This document shows positions 44,219 to 52,898 of a stretch of DNA of 64,000 nucleotides, in pieces. A program made the position numbers and the translations under genes. The stretch lies in NCBI GenBank assembly GCA_019459055.1, contig JAIBEI010000043.1:1-64000 (forward strand), written 5' to 3'. Source of the DNA: Thiobacillus sp. (GTDB taxonomy: Bacteria > Pseudomonadota > Gammaproteobacteria > Burkholderiales > Thiobacillaceae). The notes beneath the pieces are model-generated. The model did not search any database, had not been told where the DNA came from, and worked only from the letters and a program-made list of their open reading frames with translations. Position 1 is the stretch's first letter. Each line of letters starts with the position of its first letter.

Positions 44219-44970
44219 GGCAAGTCCTCCTCGATCGCGCCTTGTTCCGCATAGCGGGCCAGCGCCCGGCGCGCCAGCCGACTGAGGATGACGACACCGA
44301 GCACGGCGGCGACGAAGCCGGCACCGTAAAGAGCCCATTCCAGCGGCGAGCGGTCCGCGCTGCGCGCGCCCAGGGTCGAGAGGTCGGCGGCGAGCGAGCC
44401 GAGATACACGCTATAGAGGGAGAAGGGGATGAAACCCAGCAGCGAACCGCCAACGTACCCGCGCAGGGAGAACGGCGTCAGCCCGAAAAAATAGTTGGCG
44501 ATCTTGCTGGGGAAGAACGGGATCAGCCGCGTCAGCAGAACGATCTTCCAGCCGTGCGGCGTCAGTTCGTCGCTCACCAGCCGGAGCCGGCTGCGGACCA
44601 TGACGAACTGCCTGGCGCGTTGCCCGAACAGATAGCGTGCGATGAGGAAGGCCAGCGTCGCCCCGAGCGTCGTGCCCGCCACCACGTAGACCGATCCCTC
44701 CACGACACCGAACACAAACCCCGCGCCGGTGGTGAACAGCACCCCCGGCAGCACCAGCACCACCACCGCCGTCATGATCAGGATGAACAACAGCGGTGCC
44801 CACGCGCCCTGCGCGTCGAACCACCGCAGCAGGTGCAACACCTGCTCGTGCGCGCCGAAATGGATCAACACGGCGAGCACCGCAGCGACGAACAGGATGC
44901 TGGCCGCAATTCCCCATAGTGGCGACTGGATGCGGCTGCCAAGTGATTTCTTCGAGGTCGGTTTCGTCAT
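44215..44970 (-). CDS. TVP38/TMEM64 (DedA/VTT-like) membrane protein
   Basis: 251 residues with about five hydrophobic segments. The VTT-type core is PGVLFTTGAGFVFGVVEGSVYVVAGTTLGATLAFLIARYLFG, followed by RLIPFFPSKIANYFFGLTPFSLRGYVGGSLLGFIP. The family is linked to lipid scrambling or flipping and membrane homeostasis. First gene of the operon with glycoside hydrolase, glycosyltransferase and phosphoesterase, which fits a lipid-sugar pathway. The start at 44970 (MTKPTSKK) is preferred over 45012; neither has a strong ribosome site. Confidence 0.85.
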   Translation of the reverse strand: MTKPTSKKSLGSRIQSPLWGIAASILFVAAVLAVLIHFGAHEQVLHLLRWFDAQGAWAPLLFILIMTAVVVLVLPGVLFTTGAGFVFGVVEGSVYVVAGTTLGATLAFLIARYLFGQRARQFVMVRSRLRLVSDELTPHGWKIVLLTRLIPFFPSKIANYFFGLTPFSLRGYVGGSLLGFIPFSLYSVYLGSLAADLSTLGARSADRSPLEWALYGAGFVAAVLGVVILSRLARRALARYAEQGAIEEDLP

Positions 44971-45021
44971 CTGCCGATTCTTTGCTGATTCTTTGGGGTG
45001 ACGATCAATCATTCTTTTTTT

Positions 45022-45105
45022 TTGTCATTGCGAGCGCAGCGAAGCAATCCAGAACGCCTGCCTGATCCAATGCACTGGATTGCTTCATTGCGCTCGATGA
45101 CGGCC
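45022..45105. repeat. CATTGCGAG dispersed inverted repeat
   Basis: TGTCATTGCGAGCGCAGCGA then AGCAATCC (45023-45050), and the inverted GGATTGCTTCATTGCGCTCG then ATGACG (45077-45102). This is a very widespread intergenic repeat type in bacteria. It lies upstream of the TVP38 gene. Confidence 0.75.
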
Positions 45106-45265
45106 ATGTCGAGTGAATACGCGTGAATCCCGTGTCACGTGAAGAACCCTTACAGCGATCCTCGTCGCCGGGATGGCTGTCTCGTTGCACTGTGAGAGTA
45201 TAGGCTCAGCGTAGACCAAAGCTGCGAACCGGGCAGGGGACGGGGTTTTCGTCCGCAACTGGCGC

Positions 45266-45910
45266 TCAGGCGCGCCAGCGCTCGTGCAGTTTTTCGATGT
45301 TCCTGCTGTGGGTGATGATCATGACCTCGTCGCCCCGCCTTAATTTGTTGTCCGGCTCCGGCAACATGAATTTCTCGTTCCGGTACAGAAACATCACCCG
45401 GCTGTCCCGTGGAAGATCCAGCGCATCGATGGGCTTCTCGTCCTCTTCTCGGGCGACGAAGGAAAACACCCGCGCCTCGTCCTTGACCAGCGCGATGATC
45501 TCCATATGGTCGCGGCCTTCGAACATGTCCGCGAGATAGCGGCCGGTGGTCCGCGCCGGAATGATCGCATCCTCCAGGCCGAGCTCGATGCACAGGTGCT
45601 CGAACTCCGGGTCGTCGATCCTCGGCACCACCCGGCCATAGCCGAGCGAGCGGCCGGCCAGGCTTGCCAGGATATTGGTCTGGTCGTTTCCGGTGAGGCA
45701 GAACAGGAAATCGGTCGTTGACGGATCGGCTTCGCGCAGCAGCGCCGGCTTGCTGCCGTCGCCATGCAGAAAACCGCAGTCCATCTCCTCCGCAAGCGCA
45801 TCGATACGATCCTTGTTCCAGTCGATCATGACCACCTCGTGGCCGCGCTTGAGCAGGAGACGTGCCGTCATCACCGCCAGCGATCCCGCCCCTACGAATA
45901 CCGCCCTCAT
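45266..45910 (-). CDS. trkA: TrkA-like potassium-channel RCK subunit
   Basis: 214 residues, one RCK_N-RCK_C unit rather than the two units of classical E. coli TrkA. NAD-binding Rossmann motif VFVGAGSLAVMTARLLLKRGHEV with Asp in MIDWNKDRID, then the TrkA_C domain ending LRRGDEVMIITHSRNIEKLHE. It gates the TrkH channel in response to nucleotides. The ATG at 45910 overlaps the trkH stop by four bases. Confidence 0.87.
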   Translation of the reverse strand: MRAVFVGAGSLAVMTARLLLKRGHEVVMIDWNKDRIDALAEEMDCGFLHGDGSKPALLREADPSTTDFLFCLTGNDQTNILASLAGRSLGYGRVVPRIDDPEFEHLCIELGLEDAIIPARTTGRYLADMFEGRDHMEIIALVKDEARVFSFVAREEDEKPIDALDLPRDSRVMFLYRNEKFMLPEPDNKLRRGDEVMIITHSRNIEKLHERWRA

Positions 45911-47355
45911 ACCGTCTCCGATCGCTTGCCGAACCAGGTGCCCGGATACAGCACCACCAGCAGCGCAAAGATTTCCATCCGCCCGGCCAGCATATCGAAG
46001 CATAGTACGACCTTCAGAAACGGCTCCAGATCCGGCCGCGTAATACCGGTCGACAACCCGACCGTGCCGCTTGCGGAAGCCACTTCGAACAAGGCATCCA
46101 GCGCCGGATAGCCGTGGGCGACGAAGGCCAGCCACGACAGGAAAACCAGCAGCACGAACATCACCATCAGCAGCATGGCGCGCCACAGGTCCTCGTCATC
46201 CACCCGCCACCCGCCGAGCCGCACGTCAATCACCGCGTGGCGCGGCGCGGCCGTGCGTACCAGGACCCGTTGCAGCAGTTGCAGCAACAGCAGCAGCCGC
46301 AGCAGCTTGAAGCCACCGGCGGAGGAGCCGACGCTCCCGCCGATCAGCATGGCACCGGTCATGGCGAGCTTGGAGGCGTCATCAAGGCCGCTGACAACCA
46401 CCGTGGAGAATCCGGTCGTGCTCTGGGCGCTCATGCCCATGAGCAGCGCGTCCAGCCAGCCGCCGCCCGTCGGCATCCACAGGGTCAGCAGCGTGCCCAG
46501 CAGCGCGGTGGCAACGATCAGCGCACGCAGCTCGGGATCCCGGAAGAGACCGGCCGGGCCTTTCTGCCAGGCGAGGTAGTAGAGAGGCAAGGACACCGCC
46601 CCCAGCCACGCAAACCCCGTGATTACCGCAGCCGCGCCGTGCCCCAGTCCCGCCAGGCTGTCGTCGAAGGTGGAGAAGCCGCCGGTGGAGACCGCGCTCA
46701 GGCCGTGCGCCAGCGCAACGAAGCCGTCGCCGACCGCCAGCCAGATGCCGAGCACGCCGCACACCGTGAGCACCCCGTACACGATGGCGACGCGCCGCGC
46801 GTAGGTCCGCGTGGTGGAAACCAGGGTGTCGCCGGTGGCTTCGGTGTCCATCAGCCGCCGCCCGGCTACGCCGTTGTGCAGGAACAGGGCCAGCGACAGG
46901 ATCACAATCCCGAGGCCGCCGTACCACTGCATCCAGGCACGGGCGAACAGGAACGCGCGGGATTTGTCCTCCACCGAGGCCGTGGTGCTAAGGCCGGTGG
47001 TGGTGATGCCGGAAACCGCCTCGAACCAGCCATCGAGCCAGCTGTCGCCGGCCGCCCCGAGGGGGTAGCTCATCGCCAGCGAGCCGAGAACAAATGCCAG
47101 CGCCACCACCGCCAACGCCTCGTTCACCTGCAGGCGGTCGGGGGCCGTCATGCGCGCCAGCGGCAGGGCCAGCGCCAGCAGCACGGCCAGCGCCATGGCG
47201 TAACGTCCGGTCACCGCGAACTCGCCGAGCAACGCGGCGACCGCGAAGGGCACGCTGTTCAGCGCGGCCAGCACGACGCCGAGCATGCCCAGGTACTTCA
47301 GCAGCACCCGCCAGCGCACGGCATAACACAGGGTTTCGATTCGTTCGGCCGTCAT
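45907..47355 (-). CDS. trkH: TrkH-family potassium uptake protein
   Basis: 482 residues with repeated membrane-pore-membrane units. Selectivity-filter-like loops are EAVSGITTTGLSTTAS, HGLSAVSTGGFSTFDDS, MGMSAQSTTGFSTV and EVASASGTVGLSTGITRPD. The GSVGSSAGGFKLLRL segment between pores is typical. It forms the K+ channel of the Trk system with the TrkA subunit encoded immediately downstream. Confidence 0.93.
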   Translation of the reverse strand: MTAERIETLCYAVRWRVLLKYLGMLGVVLAALNSVPFAVAALLGEFAVTGRYAMALAVLLALALPLARMTAPDRLQVNEALAVVALAFVLGSLAMSYPLGAAGDSWLDGWFEAVSGITTTGLSTTASVEDKSRAFLFARAWMQWYGGLGIVILSLALFLHNGVAGRRLMDTEATGDTLVSTTRTYARRVAIVYGVLTVCGVLGIWLAVGDGFVALAHGLSAVSTGGFSTFDDSLAGLGHGAAAVITGFAWLGAVSLPLYYLAWQKGPAGLFRDPELRALIVATALLGTLLTLWMPTGGGWLDALLMGMSAQSTTGFSTVVVSGLDDASKLAMTGAMLIGGSVGSSAGGFKLLRLLLLLQLLQRVLVRTAAPRHAVIDVRLGGWRVDDEDLWRAMLLMVMFVLLVFLSWLAFVAHGYPALDALFEVASASGTVGLSTGITRPDLEPFLKVVLCFDMLAGRMEIFALLVVLYPGTWFGKRSETV

Positions 47356-47560
47356 GAACGGTTCTCGCCGGATTTGCGGGTCAGATTAAGCCTAGCAGCC
47401 TGTCGGACTTGAAGAGAATCTGCTGCTGGCAGCCTGCCAGGCTGGCACCGGAACGGGCGAATACCCCCAGCAACGACGATTGTTTAGGTAAAATCACCTG
47501 GTTTTTCAGTCCATGCGGACAGGGCCTTTCGCAGTGCATCCATCCTCCAGGGGAAGCCTC

Positions 47561-47659
47561 ATGTCGCACGATTCCATGCCAGCCGACCTGCCGGCGTTCA
47601 AGGCAATCGATTTCCTCAGCGCTCCGACCACGAAGCGCGTCCAGACCGGCTACCGATGA
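47561..47659 (+). CDS. 32-residue ORF coupled to the chorismatase gene
   Basis: Starts MSHDSMPADLPAFKAIDFLS and ends KRVQTGYR. AGGGGA lies about six bases before the ATG, and its TGA overlaps the next ATG (ATGATG at 47656-47659). It may be a genuine small protein, a remnant of a longer gene or a translational leader for the chorismatase. No homology recognised. Confidence 0.45.
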   Translation: MSHDSMPADLPAFKAIDFLSAPTTKRVQTGYR

Positions 47660-48729
47660 TGCCTGCGGAAGCAACTCTGCGGCTGGAGGTTCTGCCCGCG
47701 TCCCGGCTTTCCCGCCTGAATGGCCAGGACAGCGTGCTGGGCGGCGCCTGCTTTTCCCATTCCGCCCGCCCGCTCGATGGGGCAGAACTGCCGCTGCTGG
47801 CCGTGGACATGAGCCTGCCGGCCGGGGAGGAGGCGATCTGCGAAGTCTGGCATTGCGGGGAACCCCTGGAATCCGGCCGCCATGGCCCCATTCGCTACCG
47901 GCAGGGCGAAACGCTGCTGTTCGGCTGCCTGAGCCTGGACGAAGCCGCGCCGGAGGGTGCGCGCGCGCCCCTGCAGGTCGCCACGGAGGCGGCCTATCAG
48001 GCCATCTTCGAACTGCTGGAATCCCGCGGCTATCAAACCGTCCTGCGCTTCTGGAACTATTTCCCCGCGATCAACCGGGAAAGCCACGGCATGGAGCGCT
48101 ACCGCCAGTTCAATATCGGCCGCCAGGATGCCTTCCTGGCCCACGGCCGCTCGGTAATCGACAAGGTGCCCGCCGCCTGCGCCCTGGGCTCCGCCGGCGG
48201 CGGCCTCCAGATTGCCTTCCTGGCGGCGCGGGCGAACGTGGTCGGCGTCGAGAATCCGCGCCAGCTCAGCGCCTACCACTACCCCAGCCAGTACGGGCCG
48301 CGCAGCCCGACCTTCGCGCGCGCAGGGCTGGTCAGGCTGGGGGGGCGCGACATGCTGTTCATCTCCGGCACCGCCAGCATCGTCGGCCATCAAACCCTGC
48401 ATCACGGCGATGTCGCGGCGCAGACGCGGGAATGCCTGCACAACATCGCGGCCATCGTCGCCGAGGCCAACCGCAAGGCGCCAGGCGCCGACTTCCGCCT
48501 CGACGGCCTTGCCTACAAGGTCTATGTCCGGCACTCCGAAGACCTGGCCACGGTGCGCCGCGAAATGACGCAATTCATCGGCGCCCCGGTGTCGGCGGTG
48601 TTCCTGCAGGCCGATGTCTGCCGCGCCGAGCTGCTGGTCGAAGTCGAAGCCTCGGGCGGCCATGCCATCGGCTCCGGACAGGCGGATATTCCAACAGCGG
48701 ACACGCCATGCCTCTCCACCCCCGCCTGA
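47656..48729 (+). CDS. Chorismatase (FkbO/Hyg5/XanB2-like)
   Basis: 357 residues. Typical patches are VATEAAYQAIFELLESRGYQ, LRFWNYFPAINRESHGMERY, FNIGRQDAFLAHGR, YHYPSQYGPRSPTFARAGLV, LFISGTASIVGHQT and YVRHSEDLATV. The family hydrolyses chorismate to 3- or 4-hydroxybenzoate or a dihydroxy-cyclohexadiene carboxylate; XanB2-type enzymes feed pigments and ubiquinone. Translationally coupled to a 32-residue ORF upstream and overlapping mipA by 22 bases. Which product forms cannot be decided by eye. Confidence 0.87.
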   Translation: MMPAEATLRLEVLPASRLSRLNGQDSVLGGACFSHSARPLDGAELPLLAVDMSLPAGEEAICEVWHCGEPLESGRHGPIRYRQGETLLFGCLSLDEAAPEGARAPLQVATEAAYQAIFELLESRGYQTVLRFWNYFPAINRESHGMERYRQFNIGRQDAFLAHGRSVIDKVPAACALGSAGGGLQIAFLAARANVVGVENPRQLSAYHYPSQYGPRSPTFARAGLVRLGGRDMLFISGTASIVGHQTLHHGDVAAQTRECLHNIAAIVAEANRKAPGADFRLDGLAYKVYVRHSEDLATVRREMTQFIGAPVSAVFLQADVCRAELLVEVEASGGHAIGSGQADIPTADTPCLSTPA

Positions 48730-49550
48730 TCCCGCTTGCCGCGCTGCTGCTCGCCGGCTTTCATTCCAGCCACGGCTTTGCCGCCGAAAGGCCTTTGTGG
48801 GAGCTGGGCGCGGGCATCAGCGCCCTGTCCTTGCCGGACTATCGCGGCTCGGACCAGTCCAGCCTCTACGCCATCCCGTTTCCCTATCTGATCTACCGCG
48901 GCGAATTTCTCAAGGCGGACCGGAACGGCATTCGCGGCACCTTGTTCGGCAGCGACCGCATCGAACTCAACCTCAGCCTCGGCGCCTCGCTGCCGGTGAA
49001 CAGCGACGACAACCGGGCGCGCCAGGGCATGCCCGATCTGCAGCCGACGGTGGAATTCGGCCCCTCGCTCAACCTCAACCTGTGGCGCACCCCCGACCTG
49101 CGCACCCATCTGGACCTGCGCCTGCCGATACGCACCGCCGTCACCGTGAAAGGGGGGATGAACGGGGTCGGCTGGGTATTCTCGCCGCGCCTCAACCTCG
49201 ACATCGCCGATGTCGCGGGACGCCCCGGCTGGAACATGAACGTGCTCGCCGGGCCCATGGTCGGCTCGGAACGCAACCATGACTATTTCTATTCAGTGGC
49301 GCCGCAATATGCCACCGCAGACCGCCCGGCCTTCGACGCCAAGAGCGGCTACGCCGGCAGCCAGTTCATGATGACGATATCGAAGCGCTACCCAAAATAC
49401 TGGCTGGGCGCGTTTGTGCGCCAGGACACCCTCAAGGGCGCCGTCTTCACCGACAGTCCGCTGGTCAAGCGGGAAGGCTACTTTGCCGCCGGCATCGGCA
49501 TCGCCTGGATCCTCGGCGAATCGTCCACCCGCGTCGAGGCGGTCGAGTGA
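48708..49550 (+). CDS. MipA/OmpV-family outer-membrane protein
   Basis: 280 residues. Signal peptide (LIPLAALLLAGFHSSHGFAAE), then the MipA pattern WELGAGISALSLPDYRGSDQS, YAIPFPYLIYRGEFLKADRNG and a C-terminal beta strand FAAGIGIAWILGES. Expected to be a small beta-barrel; some relatives scaffold murein synthesis enzymes. It overlaps the chorismatase gene by 22 bases and the acyltransferase start by four (GTGA). Confidence 0.88.
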   Translation: MPLHPRLIPLAALLLAGFHSSHGFAAERPLWELGAGISALSLPDYRGSDQSSLYAIPFPYLIYRGEFLKADRNGIRGTLFGSDRIELNLSLGASLPVNSDDNRARQGMPDLQPTVEFGPSLNLNLWRTPDLRTHLDLRLPIRTAVTVKGGMNGVGWVFSPRLNLDIADVAGRPGWNMNVLAGPMVGSERNHDYFYSVAPQYATADRPAFDAKSGYAGSQFMMTISKRYPKYWLGAFVRQDTLKGAVFTDSPLVKREGYFAAGIGIAWILGESSTRVEAVE

Positions 49551-50377
49551 ACACTCAACTGGCTTCGCTGCCCAGCCTGCCGCGGCGCTGGCTGCATCGG
49601 CTCTACGAATATTTCGCGCTGTGGTTCGGCCTCGTGCTGCTCGGCGCGATTTCGCTGACCTGGTCGGCGCTGTCCGTGCCGCTCTATTACGTCCTGCCCC
49701 GGCGCTGGGCCGTTCCGCTCGGACGCTGGACCGTCACCACCGGGTTTCGCATCTATCTCGGCGCGCTGTCCCTGATTGGCGCCTGCCGCTTCGACCTTTC
49801 CGCGCTCGATTCCCTGCGCGGCGAAGGCCCGCTGATCATCGCCCCCAACCACCCCTGTCTGCTCGACGCCGTGATGGTCATTTCGCGCCTGCCCAACATG
49901 GCGTGCATCATGAAAGCCGATATCGTCGACAACGTCTTTCTCGGCGCCGGCGCCCGTCTGGCCGGCTACATCCGCAACGACGCGCAACTGAGCATGATCA
50001 AGCAAGCCATCGCCGAACTGAAAAGCGGCAGCCACCTGCTGCTCTTCCCCGAAGGCACCCGCACCACCCGCTGGCCGGTCAACGCCTGCAAGGGGACCGC
50101 CGCGCTCATCGCGAGCCGGGCCCGGGTGCCGATTCAGACCGTGTTCATCGAGACCGACTCGGGTTACCTCGGCAAGGGCTGGCCGCTGTTCCGTCGGCCA
50201 ACGATGCCGATCACCTATCGCATCCGTCTCGGCCGCCGCTTCGATCCTCAGGAGAAGGCCGGGACCTTTACCGGGGAACTGGAACGCTACTTCATCGAAG
50301 CGCTGCGCGATGCGCCGCGCTTTCTGCCGCCCGACGCCCCGCAGGCCGCGGAATCCGGGGCAGCGCGGCCCATCTGA
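49547..50377 (+). CDS. Lysophospholipid acyltransferase family protein
   Basis: 276 residues, GTG start overlapping the mipA stop. N-terminal membrane segments (YFALWFGLVLLGAISLTW), then the PlsC acyltransferase motifs: PNHPCLLDAVMV (NHxxxxD), and FPEGTRTTRWPVN, with a basic substrate pocket. It transfers acyl groups to a lipid or sugar acceptor. The coupling with GT2 and methyltransferase genes resembles aryl-polyene or xanthomonadin-type loci, where acyltransferases attach the polyene to a lipid; that link is inference. Confidence 0.87.
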   Translation: MNTQLASLPSLPRRWLHRLYEYFALWFGLVLLGAISLTWSALSVPLYYVLPRRWAVPLGRWTVTTGFRIYLGALSLIGACRFDLSALDSLRGEGPLIIAPNHPCLLDAVMVISRLPNMACIMKADIVDNVFLGAGARLAGYIRNDAQLSMIKQAIAELKSGSHLLLFPEGTRTTRWPVNACKGTAALIASRARVPIQTVFIETDSGYLGKGWPLFRRPTMPITYRIRLGRRFDPQEKAGTFTGELERYFIEALRDAPRFLPPDAPQAAESGAARPI

Positions 50378-51156
50378 TGGACGTGAACGCCTCCGCCAGC
50401 CACCTGGTGCTGATCCCCAGCTATAACCCCGGGGCGCAGGTCTACGAAACGGTGCGCGCCGCCCGTGCCCAGTGGGCGCCGGTGTGGGTGGTGGTGGACG
50501 GCAGCAGCGACGGCACGGCCGCAGGCCTCAAGGACATGGCTGCAAACGACCCCCACCTGAAGGTGCTGGTGCTGCCCGAAAACGGCGGCAAGGGCGCGGC
50601 CGTGCTGCACGGCCTGGACCTCGCCGCGCGGCAGGGTTTCACCCACGCGCTGACCATGGACTCCGACGGCCAGCACCCGGCCGACCTCATCCCGGCCTTC
50701 ATGGCCGCCTCGCAGCAGGCACCCGCGGCGATGATCCTCGGCAAGCCGGTGTTCGATGCCGATGCCCCCGCGCTGCGGGTACAGGGCCGCAAGATCTCCA
50801 ACGGCTGGGCCAACCTGGAAACCCTGTGGGCGGGCATCGGCGATTCGCTCTACGGCTTTCGCATCTATCCCATCGAGCCGCTGCGCCAGGTGATGCGCGG
50901 CCAGCGCTGGATGCGCCGCTTCGACTTCGACCCCGAGGCCGTGGTGCGCCTGTGCTGGCGCGGCGTGCGCCCGATCAATCTGCCCGCGCCGGTGAAGTAC
51001 CTGCGCGTCGACGAAGGTGGCGTTTCCCACTTCAACTACCTGCGCGACAACACCCTGCTCACCTGGATGCACCTCCGGCTGGTGCTGGGTTTCCTGCTGC
51101 GCCTGCCACTTCTCCTGCTGCGGCGCCTGAACATTCTCCGGTCAAACACCCCATGA
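50377..51156 (+). CDS. Family 2 glycosyltransferase
   Basis: 259 residues, GT-A fold. [51 protein letters not shown] and the DxD-type [12 protein letters not shown]. It ends in a hydrophobic/basic helix ([14 protein letters not shown]) that likely contacts the membrane. The start overlaps the acyltransferase stop by one base (TGATG) and the stop overlaps the methyltransferase start (ATGA). The acceptor is probably a lipid or polyene. Confidence 0.88.
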   Translation: MDVNASASHLVLIPSYNPGAQVYETVRAARAQWAPVWVVVDGSSDGTAAGLKDMAANDPHLKVLVLPENGGKGAAVLHGLDLAARQGFTHALTMDSDGQHPADLIPAFMAASQQAPAAMILGKPVFDADAPALRVQGRKISNGWANLETLWAGIGDSLYGFRIYPIEPLRQVMRGQRWMRRFDFDPEAVVRLCWRGVRPINLPAPVKYLRVDEGGVSHFNYLRDNTLLTWMHLRLVLGFLLRLPLLLLRRLNILRSNTP

Positions 51157-51926
51157 AAAACACCCCCGATTCGTCCGCACACACGGTGCACGCCCCGCAT
51201 CCGCCCCTCACCGGCTACTACGCCAGCGAACAGGAGCGGCGCGGTTTCGTCGGCAATCTATTCGACCGCACCGCCGCCGACTACGACCGCATCGACCGCC
51301 TGCTGGCGCTGGGCAGCGGCCCCTGGTACCGCAACCAGGCGCTGCAGCGAGCAGGGCTGAAACCCGGCATGCGCATCGTCGACATCGGCGTCGGCACCGG
51401 CCTGATGGCGCGCGAAGCGGTGACGCTGGTCGGCGATCCCGCCCTGGTGGTGGGCGTCGATCCCAGCGCCGGCATGATGGCCTGCGCCAACCTGCCGGGC
51501 GTCCAGCTCATCGAGGGGCGGGCGGAAGCCATCCCGTTTCCCGATGCCAGCTTCGACTTCCTCAGCATGGGCTACGCGCTGCGCCATATCAGCGACCTCT
51601 CGGTCGCCTTCAACGAATTCCATCGCGTCCTCAAGCCCGGCGGTCGCCTGTGCCTGCTCGAGATCACCAAACCGGAACGCGCCTGGAGCCAGGCCCTGCT
51701 CAAGATCTACATGCGCGGCGTGGTGCCGGTGCTGGCCCGCGTGGCCGGCAGCAGCGCCGAGTCGGCCAAACTGTGGCGCTACTACTGGGACACCATCGAA
51801 GCCTGCGTGCCGCCGAGCGGGGTGCTCGACACGCTGGAAAGTGCAGGTTTCACGGGCGTGAAACGGCACATCGAAAGCCGTGCGCTGTCGGTCCTGGCGG
51901 AGTACCAGGCGGTCAAGCCGGATTGA
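51153..51926 (+). CDS. UbiE-like class I SAM methyltransferase
   Basis: 257 residues. Motif I IVDIGVGTGLMAREAV, then VGVDPSAGMMACA, IPFPDASFDFLSMGYALRHI and RVLKPGGRLCLLE are typical of UbiE/Coq5-like enzymes. The N-terminal VGNLFDRTAADYDRI is also UbiE-like. The protein may methylate an aromatic head group supplied by the chorismatase upstream. Coupled to GT2 by a four-base overlap. Confidence 0.87.
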   Translation: MKNTPDSSAHTVHAPHPPLTGYYASEQERRGFVGNLFDRTAADYDRIDRLLALGSGPWYRNQALQRAGLKPGMRIVDIGVGTGLMAREAVTLVGDPALVVGVDPSAGMMACANLPGVQLIEGRAEAIPFPDASFDFLSMGYALRHISDLSVAFNEFHRVLKPGGRLCLLEITKPERAWSQALLKIYMRGVVPVLARVAGSSAESAKLWRYYWDTIEACVPPSGVLDTLESAGFTGVKRHIESRALSVLAEYQAVKPD

Positions 51927-51945
51927 TCCGCACGCGGAGAACCTC

Positions 51946-52569
51946 ATGCCCTCTGCCTTTCCATCCATCCGGTTCACGCAGCCTGGCGCGGGTTTATCGG
52001 CGCTTGCGTTGTGCCTGCTTTCAAACCCCGCCAGCGTGTACGCCCAGGACCATCCGGCCGACCGTTGGGAGGTAGTGGTCGAGGCGGGCTATCTGGAAAA
52101 GATCCGACACAACTCCCCGCTGGACTATGTCATTGCGCCCCTGCAGGTGGCCTGGCGCTCGCCCGCGATGTTCGATCTGTGGAGCGGGGAGAGCGGCGCT
52201 CGTCTGGCAGTGCGCAATCGCGTGGCGGTCGTGCTTGAAACCTACCTGGAAGGCGGCGAAGACTACTATTTTGCTTTTGCGGGCGCGCCAAGCTTCGAGT
52301 TGTGGGCCGCGGATAAAAAATCGGCGCTGTTCTTTGAAATCGGCGGCGGCGCCGGCCTGACCAATTCAAAAGACATCCCCGGCGGGCAAGGGCAGGATCT
52401 CACATTCAACTGGTTTAGCCAGCTTGGCGCACGCTACCAATTCAACAAAGACCGGGCGATCACCGCGGCCGGCTATTTCACGCACCACTCCAATCTGGGC
52501 ATGACCGACCCCAACCCGGGAATCGACGCCTTAGGCCTCAATGTGGGGATGGTTTGGCAATTTGATTGA
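51946..52569 (+). CDS. pagL: PagL-type lipid A 3-O-deacylase
   Basis: 207 residues. Signal peptide (LSALALCLLSNPASVYAQD), then an eight-strand outer-membrane barrel pattern. The C-terminal AAGYFTHHSNLGMTDPNPGIDALGLNVG contains the His-Ser pair of PagL active sites, and the last residue region (MVWQFD) is typical of barrels. It would remove the 3-position acyl chain of lipid A. GGAGA precedes the ATG at 51946; only 19 bases from the methyltransferase stop, so probably co-transcribed. Confidence 0.82.
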   Translation: MPSAFPSIRFTQPGAGLSALALCLLSNPASVYAQDHPADRWEVVVEAGYLEKIRHNSPLDYVIAPLQVAWRSPAMFDLWSGESGARLAVRNRVAVVLETYLEGGEDYYFAFAGAPSFELWAADKKSALFFEIGGGAGLTNSKDIPGGQGQDLTFNWFSQLGARYQFNKDRAITAAGYFTHHSNLGMTDPNPGIDALGLNVGMVWQFD

Positions 52570-52622
52570 ATATCGACCGGGTGGGTCGCAGGCGGCTATC
52601 CGCTTCATCCGTCCTCTCGTTT

Positions 52623-52663
52623 TGTCATTGCGAGTACCCAGAGGGCATAAACTCAGCGAAGCA
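52623..52663 (+). repeat. CATTGCGAG repeat interrupted by a 17-19 bp motif
   Basis: TGTCATTGCGAG (52623-52634), then TACCCAGAGGGCATAAA (52635-52651), then CTCAGCGAAGCAA. Compared with the uninterrupted copy at 45023, the insert sits exactly between GCGAG and CAGCGAAGCAA. Confidence 0.65.
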
Positions 52664-52795
52664 ACGACAAAGCGGGCGGATGCGCCTCAATGCCGCCCCT
52701 GACCACCACCATCCTCGGCAGCCGCCGCAACCCTGCATCGTGCCGACTGATTTCCCGGCGTCGGCTATCTTGAATAGCAGGTCCGTCAAACCGGG

Positions 52796-52871
52796 ATTGT
52801 TCATCATGACGAGATGCTTTGCGCAGGGTGCACTCCGTGCACCTTCGGGCGTCAAGCGGTGCACGTTGTGA
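52796..52871 (-). repeat. Dispersed palindromic repeat, inverted, right arm decayed
   Basis: The tail comes first (ATTGTTCATCATGACGAGAT then GCTTTGCGC), followed by AGGGTGCACTCCGTGCACC and a right arm GGTGCACGTTGTG that is truncated at about 52871. Orientation is opposite to the copies at 11448 and 57356. Confidence 0.75.
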
Positions 52872-52898
52872 GCGTGGCCCGAGGGACACGCCGCGGCA

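Larger units (their letters stand above)
52570..52898. other. 329-bp repeat-filled intergenic region
   Basis: Between convergent pagL and dodecin genes. It contains the CATTGCGAG repeat copy at 52623 and the palindromic repeat at 52796-52871. No supported gene. Confidence 0.7.

Noticed and set aside
42014-44254. 746-codon plus-strand ORF opposite the glycoside hydrolase
   Set aside because: Arg/Gln/Gly-rich shadow frame. The minus strand has hydrolase motifs and operon overlaps.
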